Part shown: positions 21,602 through 31,640 of the stretch, one piece after another
How positions within the stretch are numbered: the stretch's first letter is position 1
Layout of the letters: the number at the start of each line of letters is the position of its first letter
Origin: Gordius sp. MW1
Lineage: Eukaryota > Nematomorpha > Gordioida > Gordea > Gordiidae
DNA: 64,000 bases
Assembly: GCA_964036665.1 (NCBI GenBank)
Contig: OZ038533.1
Coordinates: 387,001-451,000 of the forward strand
Reading direction: 5' to 3'
Made by a program: the position numbers and the translations under genes
The notes under the pieces: model-generated
The model's database searches: none
Told to the model about the DNA's origin: nothing
What the model saw: the letters and a program-made list of their open reading frames with translations, nothing else

Positions 21602-22413
21602 TAATCGACAATAGGGTTTAGTGTGTCCTTTTGACTTTAAAAATATCATTTGTTTTTTAAAGCATATGTGTGACAAAAACTATTACTACCCTAAACGATT
21701 AAGTAAATTACATACATTCCAATAAAAAAACTAAGTTGCAAGTAAGAATATATAATTTTAGATAATATTCAAAATTATATATTATTTGAGGAGGTATACT
21801 AGGGAAGGAATAAATCAAGTTTTGTTTCTAGAAAACATTTTTTTAACCATCAGCAGATTATATTCAGGCATTATGTAATTTATCATTAGTATTTGAGGGC
21901 ATTGATGATAAGAACCATGCAAACATTGAGCAAGGTTTAATTTTTTACAACCCTATTGGGATAAAATAATACAAGCACTTGATTTTGTTAAGTTAAAAAA
22001 AGTTTTAAATTATGAAGTTATTTATAATTTAAAAACTCTACAATAATGTTTATTTATGTTTTTAACATGAGTATTTGTCAAATAAAAATTTAATTTTTTA
22101 ATAACTATTTAATATTTTGCAACTTTAATTGCTTAATCACTATATTAACTTTTATTAAATGATGTTATTCTTTATTGTACATTTTTAAGCCTTAACATTT
22201 AAACAAAATTAGCTTAACTAACATGTTCTGTAATATTTGCTCCTAATAATTGGTTTAATCAATACTAATTACAATATTTTAGATGTCATAAAAAATTTGC
22301 ACAAAAGTCAATATAAAGGAAAATTTTAGTGATTTATGAATAAAATTATTAGTTAATGTTAAATCCAGCTAAAGCTTTAAGCAATATATATATATATATA
22401 ACAATGAACTTAC
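21602..22413. other. AT-rich DNA, no gene seen
   Basis: Very AT-rich, with a (TA)n run near 22,385-22,400. Nothing recognisable. It may be intron if 22,414-22,738 is the upstream ClpX exon. Confidence 0.4.
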
Positions 22414-22738
22414 CTTTTAGATGGCACATCTTTGAATTTTGTAAAGTTATTAGATTCATGGATTTGCTTCGATATATTGGGAAGTATCAAAACATTGCTA
22501 AGATTAAATATTTCATGAGTTGATTTTGATCTTTTTAATCCTTTTTTAAGGCTTATGTCATAAAAGTTTTGTAAATTATTTTTGGGTTCCATAGAAAAGG
22601 TTTCAATGTTAAACCCATTTGAGAACTCTTGCATAGATAACGTTGACATAGGGTAATATTGGTCAAAATCTTTACTCTTTGATGAAATACCAACAGCAGC
22701 CAAACTACTCATAGATTGGTAATGATGCACTCTGACCT
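22414..22738 (-). CDS. Candidate upstream exon, possibly ClpX 5' exon
   Basis: An open stretch on the minus strand ends in a strong donor (AAAAG then GTAAGTT) at 22,414 and is preceded by an AG. It encodes a Ser/Lys/Asn-rich segment including SMSSLAAVGISSKSKDFDQ and GLKRSKSTHEIFNLSNVL. It ends in phase 2, the phase required by the ClpX exon at 20,256, with the same orientation and no other gene between. The ClpX N-terminus is not conserved between phyla, so similarity cannot decide. An internal ATG (MSSLAA) could be the start. It could equally belong to an unknown gene. Confidence 0.4.
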
Positions 22739-23214
22739 CTTTAATCAAAAGAATTTTTAAAGATTTAGCTAATATTGTAATTTAAATTATCAAAGTTATA
22801 ATATTATGTATTCAAAGTCATTAAAATAATTACAAAAATACTTCATTTAATTTTTTACTTTTATGACAACGTTTAAAGCTATGCGGATAAACGTTGACCA
22901 GCATTATTTTCCCTAAAATATTCATATTACCGATCAAAGAATATAAATTTTCGAAAATCAGATGATTCTACGATCTAACACGTAGGCATTTATCTCCAAA
23001 GGTTAAGCTTCTATAATTAGGATAAAATACCTATTATTTTGGCATTAGTCTTTTATTTTTTTATTCGTAATAAAAACAATTATTAGAGATTTTTAAAATT
23101 AGCTAAATTTGCTTGTTGCATCTAATAGTAGTGGAGGCAGTCATTGAATAAAAGACCCCAGCTAAGTATTAAGATTTTCAGCCCCCTAATCATTAAATCC
23201 TAACCTTACTCCTT

Positions 23215-25185
23215 TTCTAAATATTAAGAGAGGCATCATGTGCCATCTCGGATCGCCCTTAGGTAGAAAAGTGGGACAAGCAAAATAATAAAAATTTGAA
23301 ATTACAAACTTAAAATCAGACCTTATAAAGTGTCTGTCTTCACATCCCACTTACTATGAAAAATTATTTCAATATTACAAAAATTTAGCATATTATTTCG
23401 CACTTCATGTGCTTTTTTACATTTGAAAATCTGAAACCTACACAAATATTCAAATCATACAATTTATTCTAAGCATCAAATTTAATATTCATGATTGGCT
23501 ACAAGATTCTTTACCAACCAAATCGGGTAGTTTATTCGCTCATGTGCCTCATTATCACAAGTTTTTTTTATCTTATCCTTTAATAAATAATATCTTTTTT
23601 AAATTGTCTTCTGGTTTGAGAGGATTACACATAACTTTAGTAGTGTTTCGATCTCGTCTCGTCTCGGTCTCGAAAACAACATCTCGTCTCGTCTCGGGAG
23701 CGATTAAGAAAATCTCGATCTCGTCTCGTCTCGGTCTAGAAAAATCTCGGTCTCGTCTCGTCTCGACGAGAATTCTCGTCTCGTCTCGACTTTAAAAAAA
23801 ATATATTCGGAATAAAAATTTCTCCTGTTTTATTAAAAATATAAATAAGTGTTCAAAAATCCAAATGGCAAATTTTATATTTTTCGAAAAACTTTAATAC
23901 ACAAACTTTTTAAAGATTTAGCGGGACACGACATCTCATTGACAATATAAAGATATGAATTAACTCATAAAGATAACATTTTCTATAAAAAGTGCAGACT
24001 AAAAAAACTATAAATAAATTTGAAATATAAAAAATTAAATTTTATTGTTCTAGCAAATTATAATATTTGTATTAAATTCACTGTGTCTGTCAACTATAAA
24101 TGGACTTCGAAAATTATAGGTTTGCTTATAGTTGATTTAGTTGCATAATTGAGCAAAATGAGACCCTTTTTTAACCTTTGCTAATGCTTCAAAGTAGACC
24201 TTAACATATTTAAGGCAAATGTTTAAGTCCATTAATATAACCATCATTAATATAGCCCATAGTGTTAATTGCATGTTTACTATAGCGCTATAAACCACAA
24301 AGTGCGAGTGACATTTAATGATGTTATTATTATTTACAGAATTGATAACTAGTTGCACAAATTAAAACGTTGTAAAAACAACAATAAAAGCAGCATTATT
24401 ATAGAATTAAGAACATAAGGGTTAAACTTTAAATTAATGAGTACGTATTTAAATGTATGACAAAAATCAACCATACTTAGGTAAATGATTGCCAAATTTT
24501 AATTTTTTTGCAAAAATATATAATATTAACTACACTTGGGATTTTTTTTAATATCAAATATATTCCATACATATTGATTTACACTTAATACCTTAAATGT
24601 AAATTAAAATACACAATAATTTACTAAAATCTAACGATCAATAAAAAGTCGAGATCTCGCCGATAAAATCTCGTATCGTCTCGTCTCGACCTCAAAATTC
24701 TCGTCTCGATCTCGACTCCATTTTTCAAATTCTCGTCTCGTCTCGTCTCGGTTTTTCGAGACGAGACGAGACGAGACCGAGATTTTTCTCGGTTTTTCCG
24801 CATCACTAAACTTTAGCTATTTAAAATTCCAACACTAATCCCGGGACACCTTTGCCACAAACCTCACGACAAAGAGATTGGGATGACTTATGTTGCGCTC
24901 CGATAACTATCTTATAACTACTTGCAATGCCATCCAGTTAAGCTCGTTTTTCTTTAATGGCTCAGGTCACGAATGCCAAGAAGCTTACCCAAGCTGTATC
25001 TCCAAAATTCTGGACGACTCGGAACTTTCATACTCTAAAGTTCTCAGACTAGGGGTGAAATTTTTAAAGCAATTTATTATTCGAAATTGTGACACACTAG
25101 TTGACGAAAAAGCCAGAAATCCCTTACACTGCCTGGCAAACAAATTTAAATATATTCGATACAATAAGGCCAATACCTAAGCTAT
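23215..25185 (+). mobile_element. Second, decayed copy of the 16-kb LINE, split by a hAT-like element
   Basis: The pieces 23,232-23,640 and 24,809-25,180 align with 16,115-16,555 and 16,556-16,945 of the poly(A)-tailed copy. Examples are the GTGCCATCTCGGATCGCCC start and the piece resuming at CCTTTGCCACAAACCTCACG. The only open part encodes a relic ending in ARNPLHCLANKFKYIRYNKA. Many indels make it non-functional. The interruption is the element at 23,641-24,808. Confidence 0.8.
23641..24808. mobile_element. 1,168-bp hAT-like element with TCTCG-repeat ends
   Basis: It is flanked by the perfect octamer AACTTTAG (23,633-23,640 and 24,809-24,816). Its termini are TAGTGTTTCGATCTCG and, inverted, TAGTGATGCGGAAAAACCGA. 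Both subterminal regions are dense in TCTCG/CGAGA pentamers (23,650-23,790 and 24,650-24,795), which can fold on themselves. The interior is AT-rich with no recognisable transposase. The host LINE aligns across the insertion if one octamer is removed, which fixes the borders. A detached piece of the right end lies at 25,443-25,465. Confidence 0.85.
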
Positions 25186-25229
25186 TTAAACTTATATGTA
25201 ATGCTGCTTAGATACACTTTTCATTTCAG

Positions 25230-25333
25230 CAAGGACACTCAAGAAGAGCAGTAACACCAGGTCTCAAGGTGTTTATTATAGCGCTCCATCAGCTTTTAGC
25301 CAGTCAAGGGATTCTGGCTTCAGTAGTGCTTAA
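25230..25333 (+). CDS. Possible orphan terminal exon
   Basis: A pyrimidine-rich acceptor (TTTTCATTTCAG) is followed by a 33-residue open frame with less AT bias, ending in TAA. It includes RTLKKSSNTRSQGVYYSAPS. No family is recognised and no upstream partner was found, so this is weak. Confidence 0.22.
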
Positions 25334-25442
25334 TTAAAATAGCTCTGTGTTTCATAACTTAATATGAATTAATTCAATTAATACCAATAATTCCTCGAGG
25401 AACGAAAAGATACTTAAAAGGGTGCTCTAGACAAGGGGCGTT

Positions 25443-25465
25443 GCGGAAAAACCGAGAAAAATCTC
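25443..25465 (-). repeat. Detached end of the TCTCG hAT-like element
   Basis: GCGGAAAAACCGAGAAAAAT followed by CTC matches the inverted right terminus of the 23,641-24,808 element. The outermost bases and the rest of the element are absent. Confidence 0.6.
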
Positions 25466-25551
25466 ATGAGCCAAGTCAAACCATTTAATTTATTTATTAA
25501 TAAAAAAATATTTTAAATTTTGGCCAAGGGGCCCCCCTGGCTAGGCGCCTG

Positions 25552-25740
25552 TGTGAATCAAAAAGTATTGGACATGGAGGTACCTGGGAATAGAAGAAGA
25601 AGACGACCTCGTGTCACGTGGAAAAGGCAAGTCGACAAAGTTATGAGATAAATCAATATGTGTCACATACCCGATCAAGATGGAGGAAGCTCATCAAAAC
25701 AAACCCCACGATTGTAAGACCAAATACTTGATAAAGAAGA
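25552..25740 (+). pseudogene. RTE-like LINE 3' fragment
   Basis: It matches the end of the 31,640-33,460 relic: AAAAGTATTGGACATGGAGG, GACGACCTCGTGTCACGTGG and CTCATCAAAACA. This is the conserved C-terminal basic region and 3' tail of an RTE-like ORF. Confidence 0.7.
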
Positions 25741-26185
25741 AAAAGAGAACGTATTGGGAGGGGAGACTCTTTATTGATGGTATATAATAAAGTGAGGGAA
25801 AAGAAAAGAGTTTGAAGAGTGATGAAGAAGTGTTTTAAACGCCTTTATACAATCGCGAATTAATTGAATAAATTAATTACATTTAGTGGTGAATCCGGGA
25901 GGTATATGTGATTGGTCAATTAACGTCGTGAAGTAGTAAGGTAATGTAAATGAGTCAATTAAGTTTCAAGATATAAGTAATATGCCACGAGCAAAATAGT
26001 AATTGACGCAACAAACGAAAAGAAAGATTTTTAAATAAAAATTAATTAAATTGCATTTTTTAAAATTTAAACCAGCTTTATTTTTTATTTATACAGTAAT
26101 TACGGTGGTTCAAAAATTAAAAATCTTAACTAAATTAAAAGCAGCTGATTTTGGAATCAGACGTTTACTTTTTAAGATTCGTCCT
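25741..26185. other. AT-rich intergenic DNA upstream of the clarin-like gene
   Basis: No gene or repeat is recognised. The reading frame of the following gene is open back to about 26,051, so its promoter and 5' UTR should lie here. Confidence 0.4.
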
Positions 26186-26983
26186 ATGGTTAAGAGGCGA
26201 AGAGCCTTTATTTTTTTAACATTTCTCTCTGCATTTGCATCTGTCGGACTTCTAAGTATATCTCTCGGGACAGATTTTTGGGTTATATCAATGCCCATAA
26301 GAGTTGTTAATACGCCGAATGACAGTTTTATTTATGAGAATAGTTATATACATTTTGGGTTGTGGAAAGGTGAAAAAACACTTGATGCAGGCTTTAGCAC
26401 TGAAGGGCGGACAGTTGGAATAAATGGTACAAATTTTTTGAACCTTTTATATTTTTTAGTTATATCAAGGTATATAGACACACACATTATTACGTATGAA
26501 TTATGGCTTTCATGTGTAGTTTTAATTATCATTGCAATTATATGGGCGATTATTGCAACAGTTTTTGCCATAATTAATACTATAATATATCCTGATGATA
26601 AAATGGCTGGTTCTATGGGGTTGTATATGTGGAATGGATTTGCATGTAAAATTTAGCTTGTTGTATATATCTTTTTAGTGAGCTTTGTGTTTTTATCAAC
26701 TTTGTTTTACACAATACTTTATTTTGGTGACATTCGTAACCATATTCTATCAAGTGAGGAAATTAGATCAGGTTTCAAAGTCAATGGTGAAAAAACATAT
26801 TTTGGATGGTCTTTTTATATCACTTTTGGATCAATGATATGTCATATTTTAAATATAATTTTTACTTTTTTGGCTGATGTAAAATGCCTAAAGAAGAAAT
26901 CAAATAATGCAAATATTGAATACCAATTTAATAGGCATCCTGCTCATAATAATCATATGGAACAAACTGTTATTTTGTATTAA
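26186..26983 (+). CDS. Clarin-like four-transmembrane protein with a 33-bp intron
   Basis: Exons 26186-26645 and 26679-26983 give 254 residues. An in-frame TAG at 26,654 seems to break the frame. However, a 33-bp intron (GTAAAATTTAG ... TATCTTTTTAG, 26,646-26,678) removes it and keeps frame, and the same intron size occurs in UBLCP1. Membrane segment 1 follows a basic N-terminus (MVKRRRAFIFLTFLSAFASV). A large extracellular loop has GTDFWV and YIHFGLWKG. Segments 2 and 3 flank GSMGLYMWNGFA, the clarin hallmark, and segment 4 is followed by a short cytosolic tail. Clarins (CLRN1-3) organise actin and synapses in vertebrate hair cells and photoreceptors; the role here is unknown. The start is the ATG before the basic run, although the frame is open further upstream. 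Confidence 0.75.
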
Positions 26984-28112
26984 TATTTTATTTGATCAAT
27001 TTTATGACATGTTTTATAAGATTTGTCTTTTAACACAATGCATTTAATATTTTTTAGGTAATTTATTAGTGTGATCATTATTTCAATATAATTGTAAAAC
27101 ATTTATTAATAAATTTTGTAATAAAATATAAATCCTTAAATTAGTATTGTCTTTTCTTTGAATCTATATTCTATGTTATACACACTTTAAATGATATTTA
27201 GGTGTTATAAATGATAAGCATTGCTGTTATTAATATTACGTGAATAATTTATGCTTCAACAAACTCCTAAATTTTAAAAATTTTGTCTTGTTAAAAATTT
27301 AAAGTAGTATGAACGTGTTGTGTTTAGATTGTTTCAATATTGCTGATCAGTTATTTTTAAGCTTGTTTGTTGGGAAAACTGAATATAGAATATTGTGGTA
27401 TAATGAAAACTAGCTGTTTTTTGAAACACTTATTTAAAATTTGTTTTGAATAAAGTTGATTTTAGGATGATAAAATGAAATTTCACTTTTTGTATTATTT
27501 ATTTTTTCGTATATTCAATCCAGTATTGTGAATTTCATTCCATTAATCTGTGGGTTTGGATTGATAAAGTAGGTAGAGGGAAATGGAACGCAATATTTTG
27601 GGCTATTTTAACCCATCATCAGGGGGGGGGGAATAAAAAAATGATAAATAGAGGTAATGATGTTATATATAGAGGCTGTAACATTAGTGCATCTATTTCA
27701 AAAATTATTTTTAAACACCAATTTTTAGCCGTGAACCATGTGGGGAAAAAACAGTTGGTGAGCCAAATTTTAATTCTTACTTTTGATGCCCCATAATAAA
27801 TCTTAATTGCCACTTTTTTGGTTCAAGCTGTTTATTAAATATTTTATTAATGAACTTGTGAAAAATTCATGTAATCTGAACTCTCAATCACTATTTAGTT
27901 TAATTAACCAAAACATTACATTTAAAATGTTAAATAACAAATTAATAAATATAAGATATATTTTTGTGTAAAGTGCATCAAACTATAGGAATACAACACA
28001 GTTTTATGTTTTATCACTTAACGTTGACTTTTAATTACTTTTTGTTGTAGAAATCATAATTTTACCTAATAATTCGCCAATATTAGAAAAAACATGAAAT
28101 ATTTATGTAGAG
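26984..28112. other. Intergenic, including a dispersed repeat near 27,545-27,630
   Basis: Probable 3' UTR with AATAAA-type signals near 27,110-27,130. The block CTGTGGGTTTGGATTGATAA to TTTTGGGCTATTTTAACCC (27,548-27,615) recurs at 41,645-41,712. Confidence 0.45.
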
Positions 28113-28114
28113 TA

Positions 28115-28865
28115 GAGGAGACCTGGGGATTAAATGGTCATAAAAAATTAAATCACGTTTTAAGATAAACAAATAAACTTTTTTATAATTTTTTTATTTG
28201 TAATACATTTTTATGGTCTATTTCTCTACTATAAAAAAAATTGAGAAAAAAGTGCTTATAGTTTTCTCATAAATTGAGTTTTAAAAAATCCAAAATCCTC
28301 AAAATTTTAAAAGTGCCCGGGGCTAGTTATAGCCCTGTTCAGGGGAAAGATTAACCCTGACGTATTCATATGCTAACTCAAATCAATAAAAAGATTGTTA
28401 CATTAAAAAAAACATGGAAAATGCAAATTTAATAGGATTGCATTTTATATAATACATATAAAAAAAGGGTCAAGATGACAATCTGGCTTAAGTACACTAG
28501 ACAGATTCCACAATGGAAAAAAACTTTCCTAATTTTATAAACAATTGATAATTTAACATGTTATATTGCGAATAAAAATTTAATCATTAGACGGTTTTTA
28601 TATAAAAAATATCCCTTTATAAGATAAAACTTATATAAAGCCAAAAATTATATTTGCAAAATACAAAATTTTGTCAAGGCTACTAATAGCCCCGAAAAAT
28701 CGTCTTTCTTTCATAAAAAATTTATTTTTTCTAAACAATTTTTTTTTTTACTTATACCTTATGAAAAAGTACACATATGAATTAAATTTTAATTATCTAT
28801 GATAATTATTTTAAAAAAAATTACAAAGGTGATAGTAACCGGCAACGACTAGCCCCGGTCTCCCA
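28115..28865. mobile_element. 751-bp MITE, TA target duplication
   Basis: It starts GAGGAGACCTGGGGATTAAA and ends CGACTAGCCCCGGTCTCCCA, imperfect inverted repeats, with TA on both sides (28,113-28,114 and 28,866-28,867). It is homologous along its length to 61,007-61,894 and encodes nothing. A TA duplication suggests the Tc1/mariner group or a similar TA-targeting superfamily. Confidence 0.75.
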
Positions 28866-28869
28866 TACC

Positions 28870-29242
28870 CTTTTAAATTCGACAGCACTTAATGGTTGTG
28901 ATAGGTCTAGGTTGACATTTTAAAAATATGTGCTATAATTGGTACTAAATTGATACATCTGCTTTAGAAAATGTAAAACCCAGCAAGTACTAATCTTTGT
29001 TTTTTCGAGCACTAATAGTAGCCTGGTAGTCAATGCAATGAAGTCTCAAGTCATTTTGAAGCCAAGCGATAAGTTCAGCATTTTTGGCCAGAGATTTTAT
29101 TTGACTGGAAATTCAGAAGGACTTAAGGGAGAGAATCGGCTGATCTAAGGGTCCAACTAATAAAATATAATCGATTGCATAACGCATATGTTTACCTATT
29201 AAAAATCGACAGGCGATCCCAGCATAAAAAGGTTATGGGATG
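28870..29242. other. No gene recognised
   Basis: Less AT-rich than its surroundings and possibly an old retroelement fragment. No motif could be assigned. Confidence 0.3.
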
Positions 29243-30846
29243 TAGAAGCCTGCAAAGTCCCCTTTTTCAACCCGACGCGATCTAAAAGCGCTTTAAAATT
29301 ATTACCCCGATCTGACTTGAAAGCATTTTAAATTTCAGCCCAAACCCGACATGATCCGAAAATAAAAAAAGCTTGGGCGATAACCTTGCGGACTCCGGTG
29401 GGGTCTAGATAGGCGTAAGGCTCGTTAAAGCCCGTTACAAATCAACTAGATTTAGTATAAACGAAGGTGTTCAGCTTAATTCATTCATCCATATCTCAGC
29501 GCGCATTATAAGTGTTATATAGATATTATTTATACACGTAATCCCAAGGGCCTAGCCAAGATTTTAATTAAAAGGGGGCAGCAGTCCTCCCTTCATTCAT
29601 CATTTATACCGTTTAACGATATTAGATTAGAGCGAATTAATTTAATATATGTAAGAGTTTATCTTTTATATGTACTCTTTGGAAATTAAAAAACAAATTT
29701 TAAAATTTATCTCTTCAAGTTTCCTTTATAAAATATCCCTCCTTTTTCATTTCATATCAATAACCTAGAACAGTGATTCTTAACCTGGGGGTCGCGAGAA
29801 GTTTGCCGGGGGGCCGCCAAATTTTTTTAGAATAAAATAAAAATATTCAGAAAAGCTTTAGAAAAAATACTCACCAGGGGATTCGAACTCGTTGCCTTAA
29901 GAGTCATTATTAGAATTAATAAATGATTGTAATTTAAAATCTTTGTTTAAAACTAAAAGTTTGCCGCAATTTTGGATACAAATTCGTGCAGAATATCCTT
30001 CATTATTTTCAGCAGCAATTCAAAATTTGCTGCCTTTCGCTAGTACATATTTGTGTGAAAAAGGCTTCTCAACTATGGTGGATATAAAAACTAAAAAAAG
30101 CAATCGATTGCGACTAGATTTCTGCATGAGGATAGCATTACAATCAATTGAACCAAGAATTAACAAATTGGCTGAAGATGTTTAGCAGCAGGAATCTCAT
30201 TAAATATATTTCCGAATGCATATATTTTTTATTTTAAACATTGTTTTATGTTTAATTATGAAGTTTTTATGTTATTATTATTTCATTATTTAAATTTTAA
30301 ATAGATAATGAAATAATAAAGTTGTGTTTTATGTTTATTATATAATAAAATGAAAAAAATGGGGGGGGGGGGGGCCGCAATCAAATTATAAAATATTTGG
30401 GGGGCCGCGTGTATAAAAAGGTTAAGAACCACTGACCTAGAATATTTAAAATAGTGGAAAAGCAAAGATGCCAAGTAACTTTATTAAAGATATCATTAAA
30501 GAAGGCTTTTAAACGTTTATATTTATCCCAACTACAAATGCCATTAGGGAAAAAACATTTTCCGTGCAGATCACCTCTCTAAAGATAGAAGAGCTTGTCT
30601 GATCGGAAATTATTGAAAGTTTACTATTTTTACATAATTATTGTGAAAATTTTTAACACATATATATTGTTTACCATTTCGGTAAAAATTTAAATATAAA
30701 ATAAATTTATACGGACCCGGGCTGTGCTTTGTATAAGATTAGCGGGCTGAGCCAGGGCTTATAATTTAATATCTTGACAGGCCCGGGCTTATAACTATTT
30801 ATAACGGGCAAGCCGACTGACCTAAACAGGCCTTTGCAGGTCTCTA
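29243..30846. mobile_element. Possible older element carrying the nested hAT insertion
   Basis: The left end TAGAAGCCTGCAAAGTCC (29,243) and the inverted right end TAGAGACCTGCAAAGGCC (30,846) match at 15 of 18 positions. Both inner flanks are rich in CCCGA/CGGGC motifs. No convincing target duplication was found, so the assignment rests on the ends only. Confidence 0.35.
29771..30434 (+). mobile_element. 664-bp deleted hAT element with transposase C-terminus
   Basis: It is flanked by perfect octamers ACCTAGAA (29,763-29,770 and 30,435-30,442). The ends are CAGTGATTCTTAACC and, inverted, CAGTGGTTCTTAACC, the classic hAT (Charlie/ZBED-like) terminus. The frame 29,943-30,182 encodes the hAT dimerisation region, with NLLPFASTYLCEKGFSTMVD and KKSNRLRLDF. 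The rest of the transposase is missing, so it cannot move itself. It contains a G-run at 30,361-30,374. Confidence 0.92.
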
Positions 30847-30849
30847 GTA

Positions 30850-31640
30850 TGTTTAATTTAAAGACAAATTATAGGAACGGCTTTAACAAACTAATTGATG
30901 CCACAAATTTCGACAATAAAAATTATTTGAACGATTTCTTGAGATTACGAAAAAATATAATTAAATCCAAAACTCTAAGTCTCACTTGCTCTTCTAGCTG
31001 TTTATAAAAAATTGAACTTAAACTAGCTTATGTCAAACATGAATTTGAACACTTCGACATTCTATATATAAACACTTATAGAACGTATAAGCCAATGACG
31101 TACCTTGAGTTTCACACTTGGGGGGAGTGGCCGACCATTATTTTAATCAAGTGACGAGGGGTTAAACGGCGGCTGAAATTTTTTCTATACTTGTTTGTCA
31201 AATTAAATGGTCAATTGCTCTTTTATGAATTTCTCCCTTTATACCTAGACAAACACCGAATTCGCTTGAACTCCTGTCTTTTCATTTTTATCAATATTAT
31301 GTTTTAAATCAGCTTAAAACTTCCCACTTCAGTTACCTTCGACAAACCTAAAAAGTATATCATCATCAAATTTTATTTTGATTTCAAATCAATATAATAT
31401 ATTGAAAACAACAACGATAATATGTAAAATACGGCTTATTTAATGTATAATAAGTTTATAAAAATGTAAATACAAAATTAAACCGGTAAAATTATTAAAA
31501 ATATTTTGATTTTTGTAGAATTATACAGTTAGTAAAATTATAAAATAATATCTTTTAACTAGAGGGTGTTGCCTCTCTTTTCAAGAACATCTAGCCACAA
31601 CCATGATAATTCAACATTAAAATAAGAGTTTTCACACAAA
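30850..31640. other. AT-rich intergenic DNA
   Basis: No coding or repeat signal could be supported. Confidence 0.4.

Noticed and set aside
23544-23795. Arg/Ser repeat protein
   Set aside because: Product of the TCTCG repeats at the end of the hAT-like element.
26186-26656. Clarin-like gene as a pseudogene because of the in-frame TAG
   Set aside because: A 33-bp intron with proper borders removes the stop and matches intron sizes elsewhere in the window.
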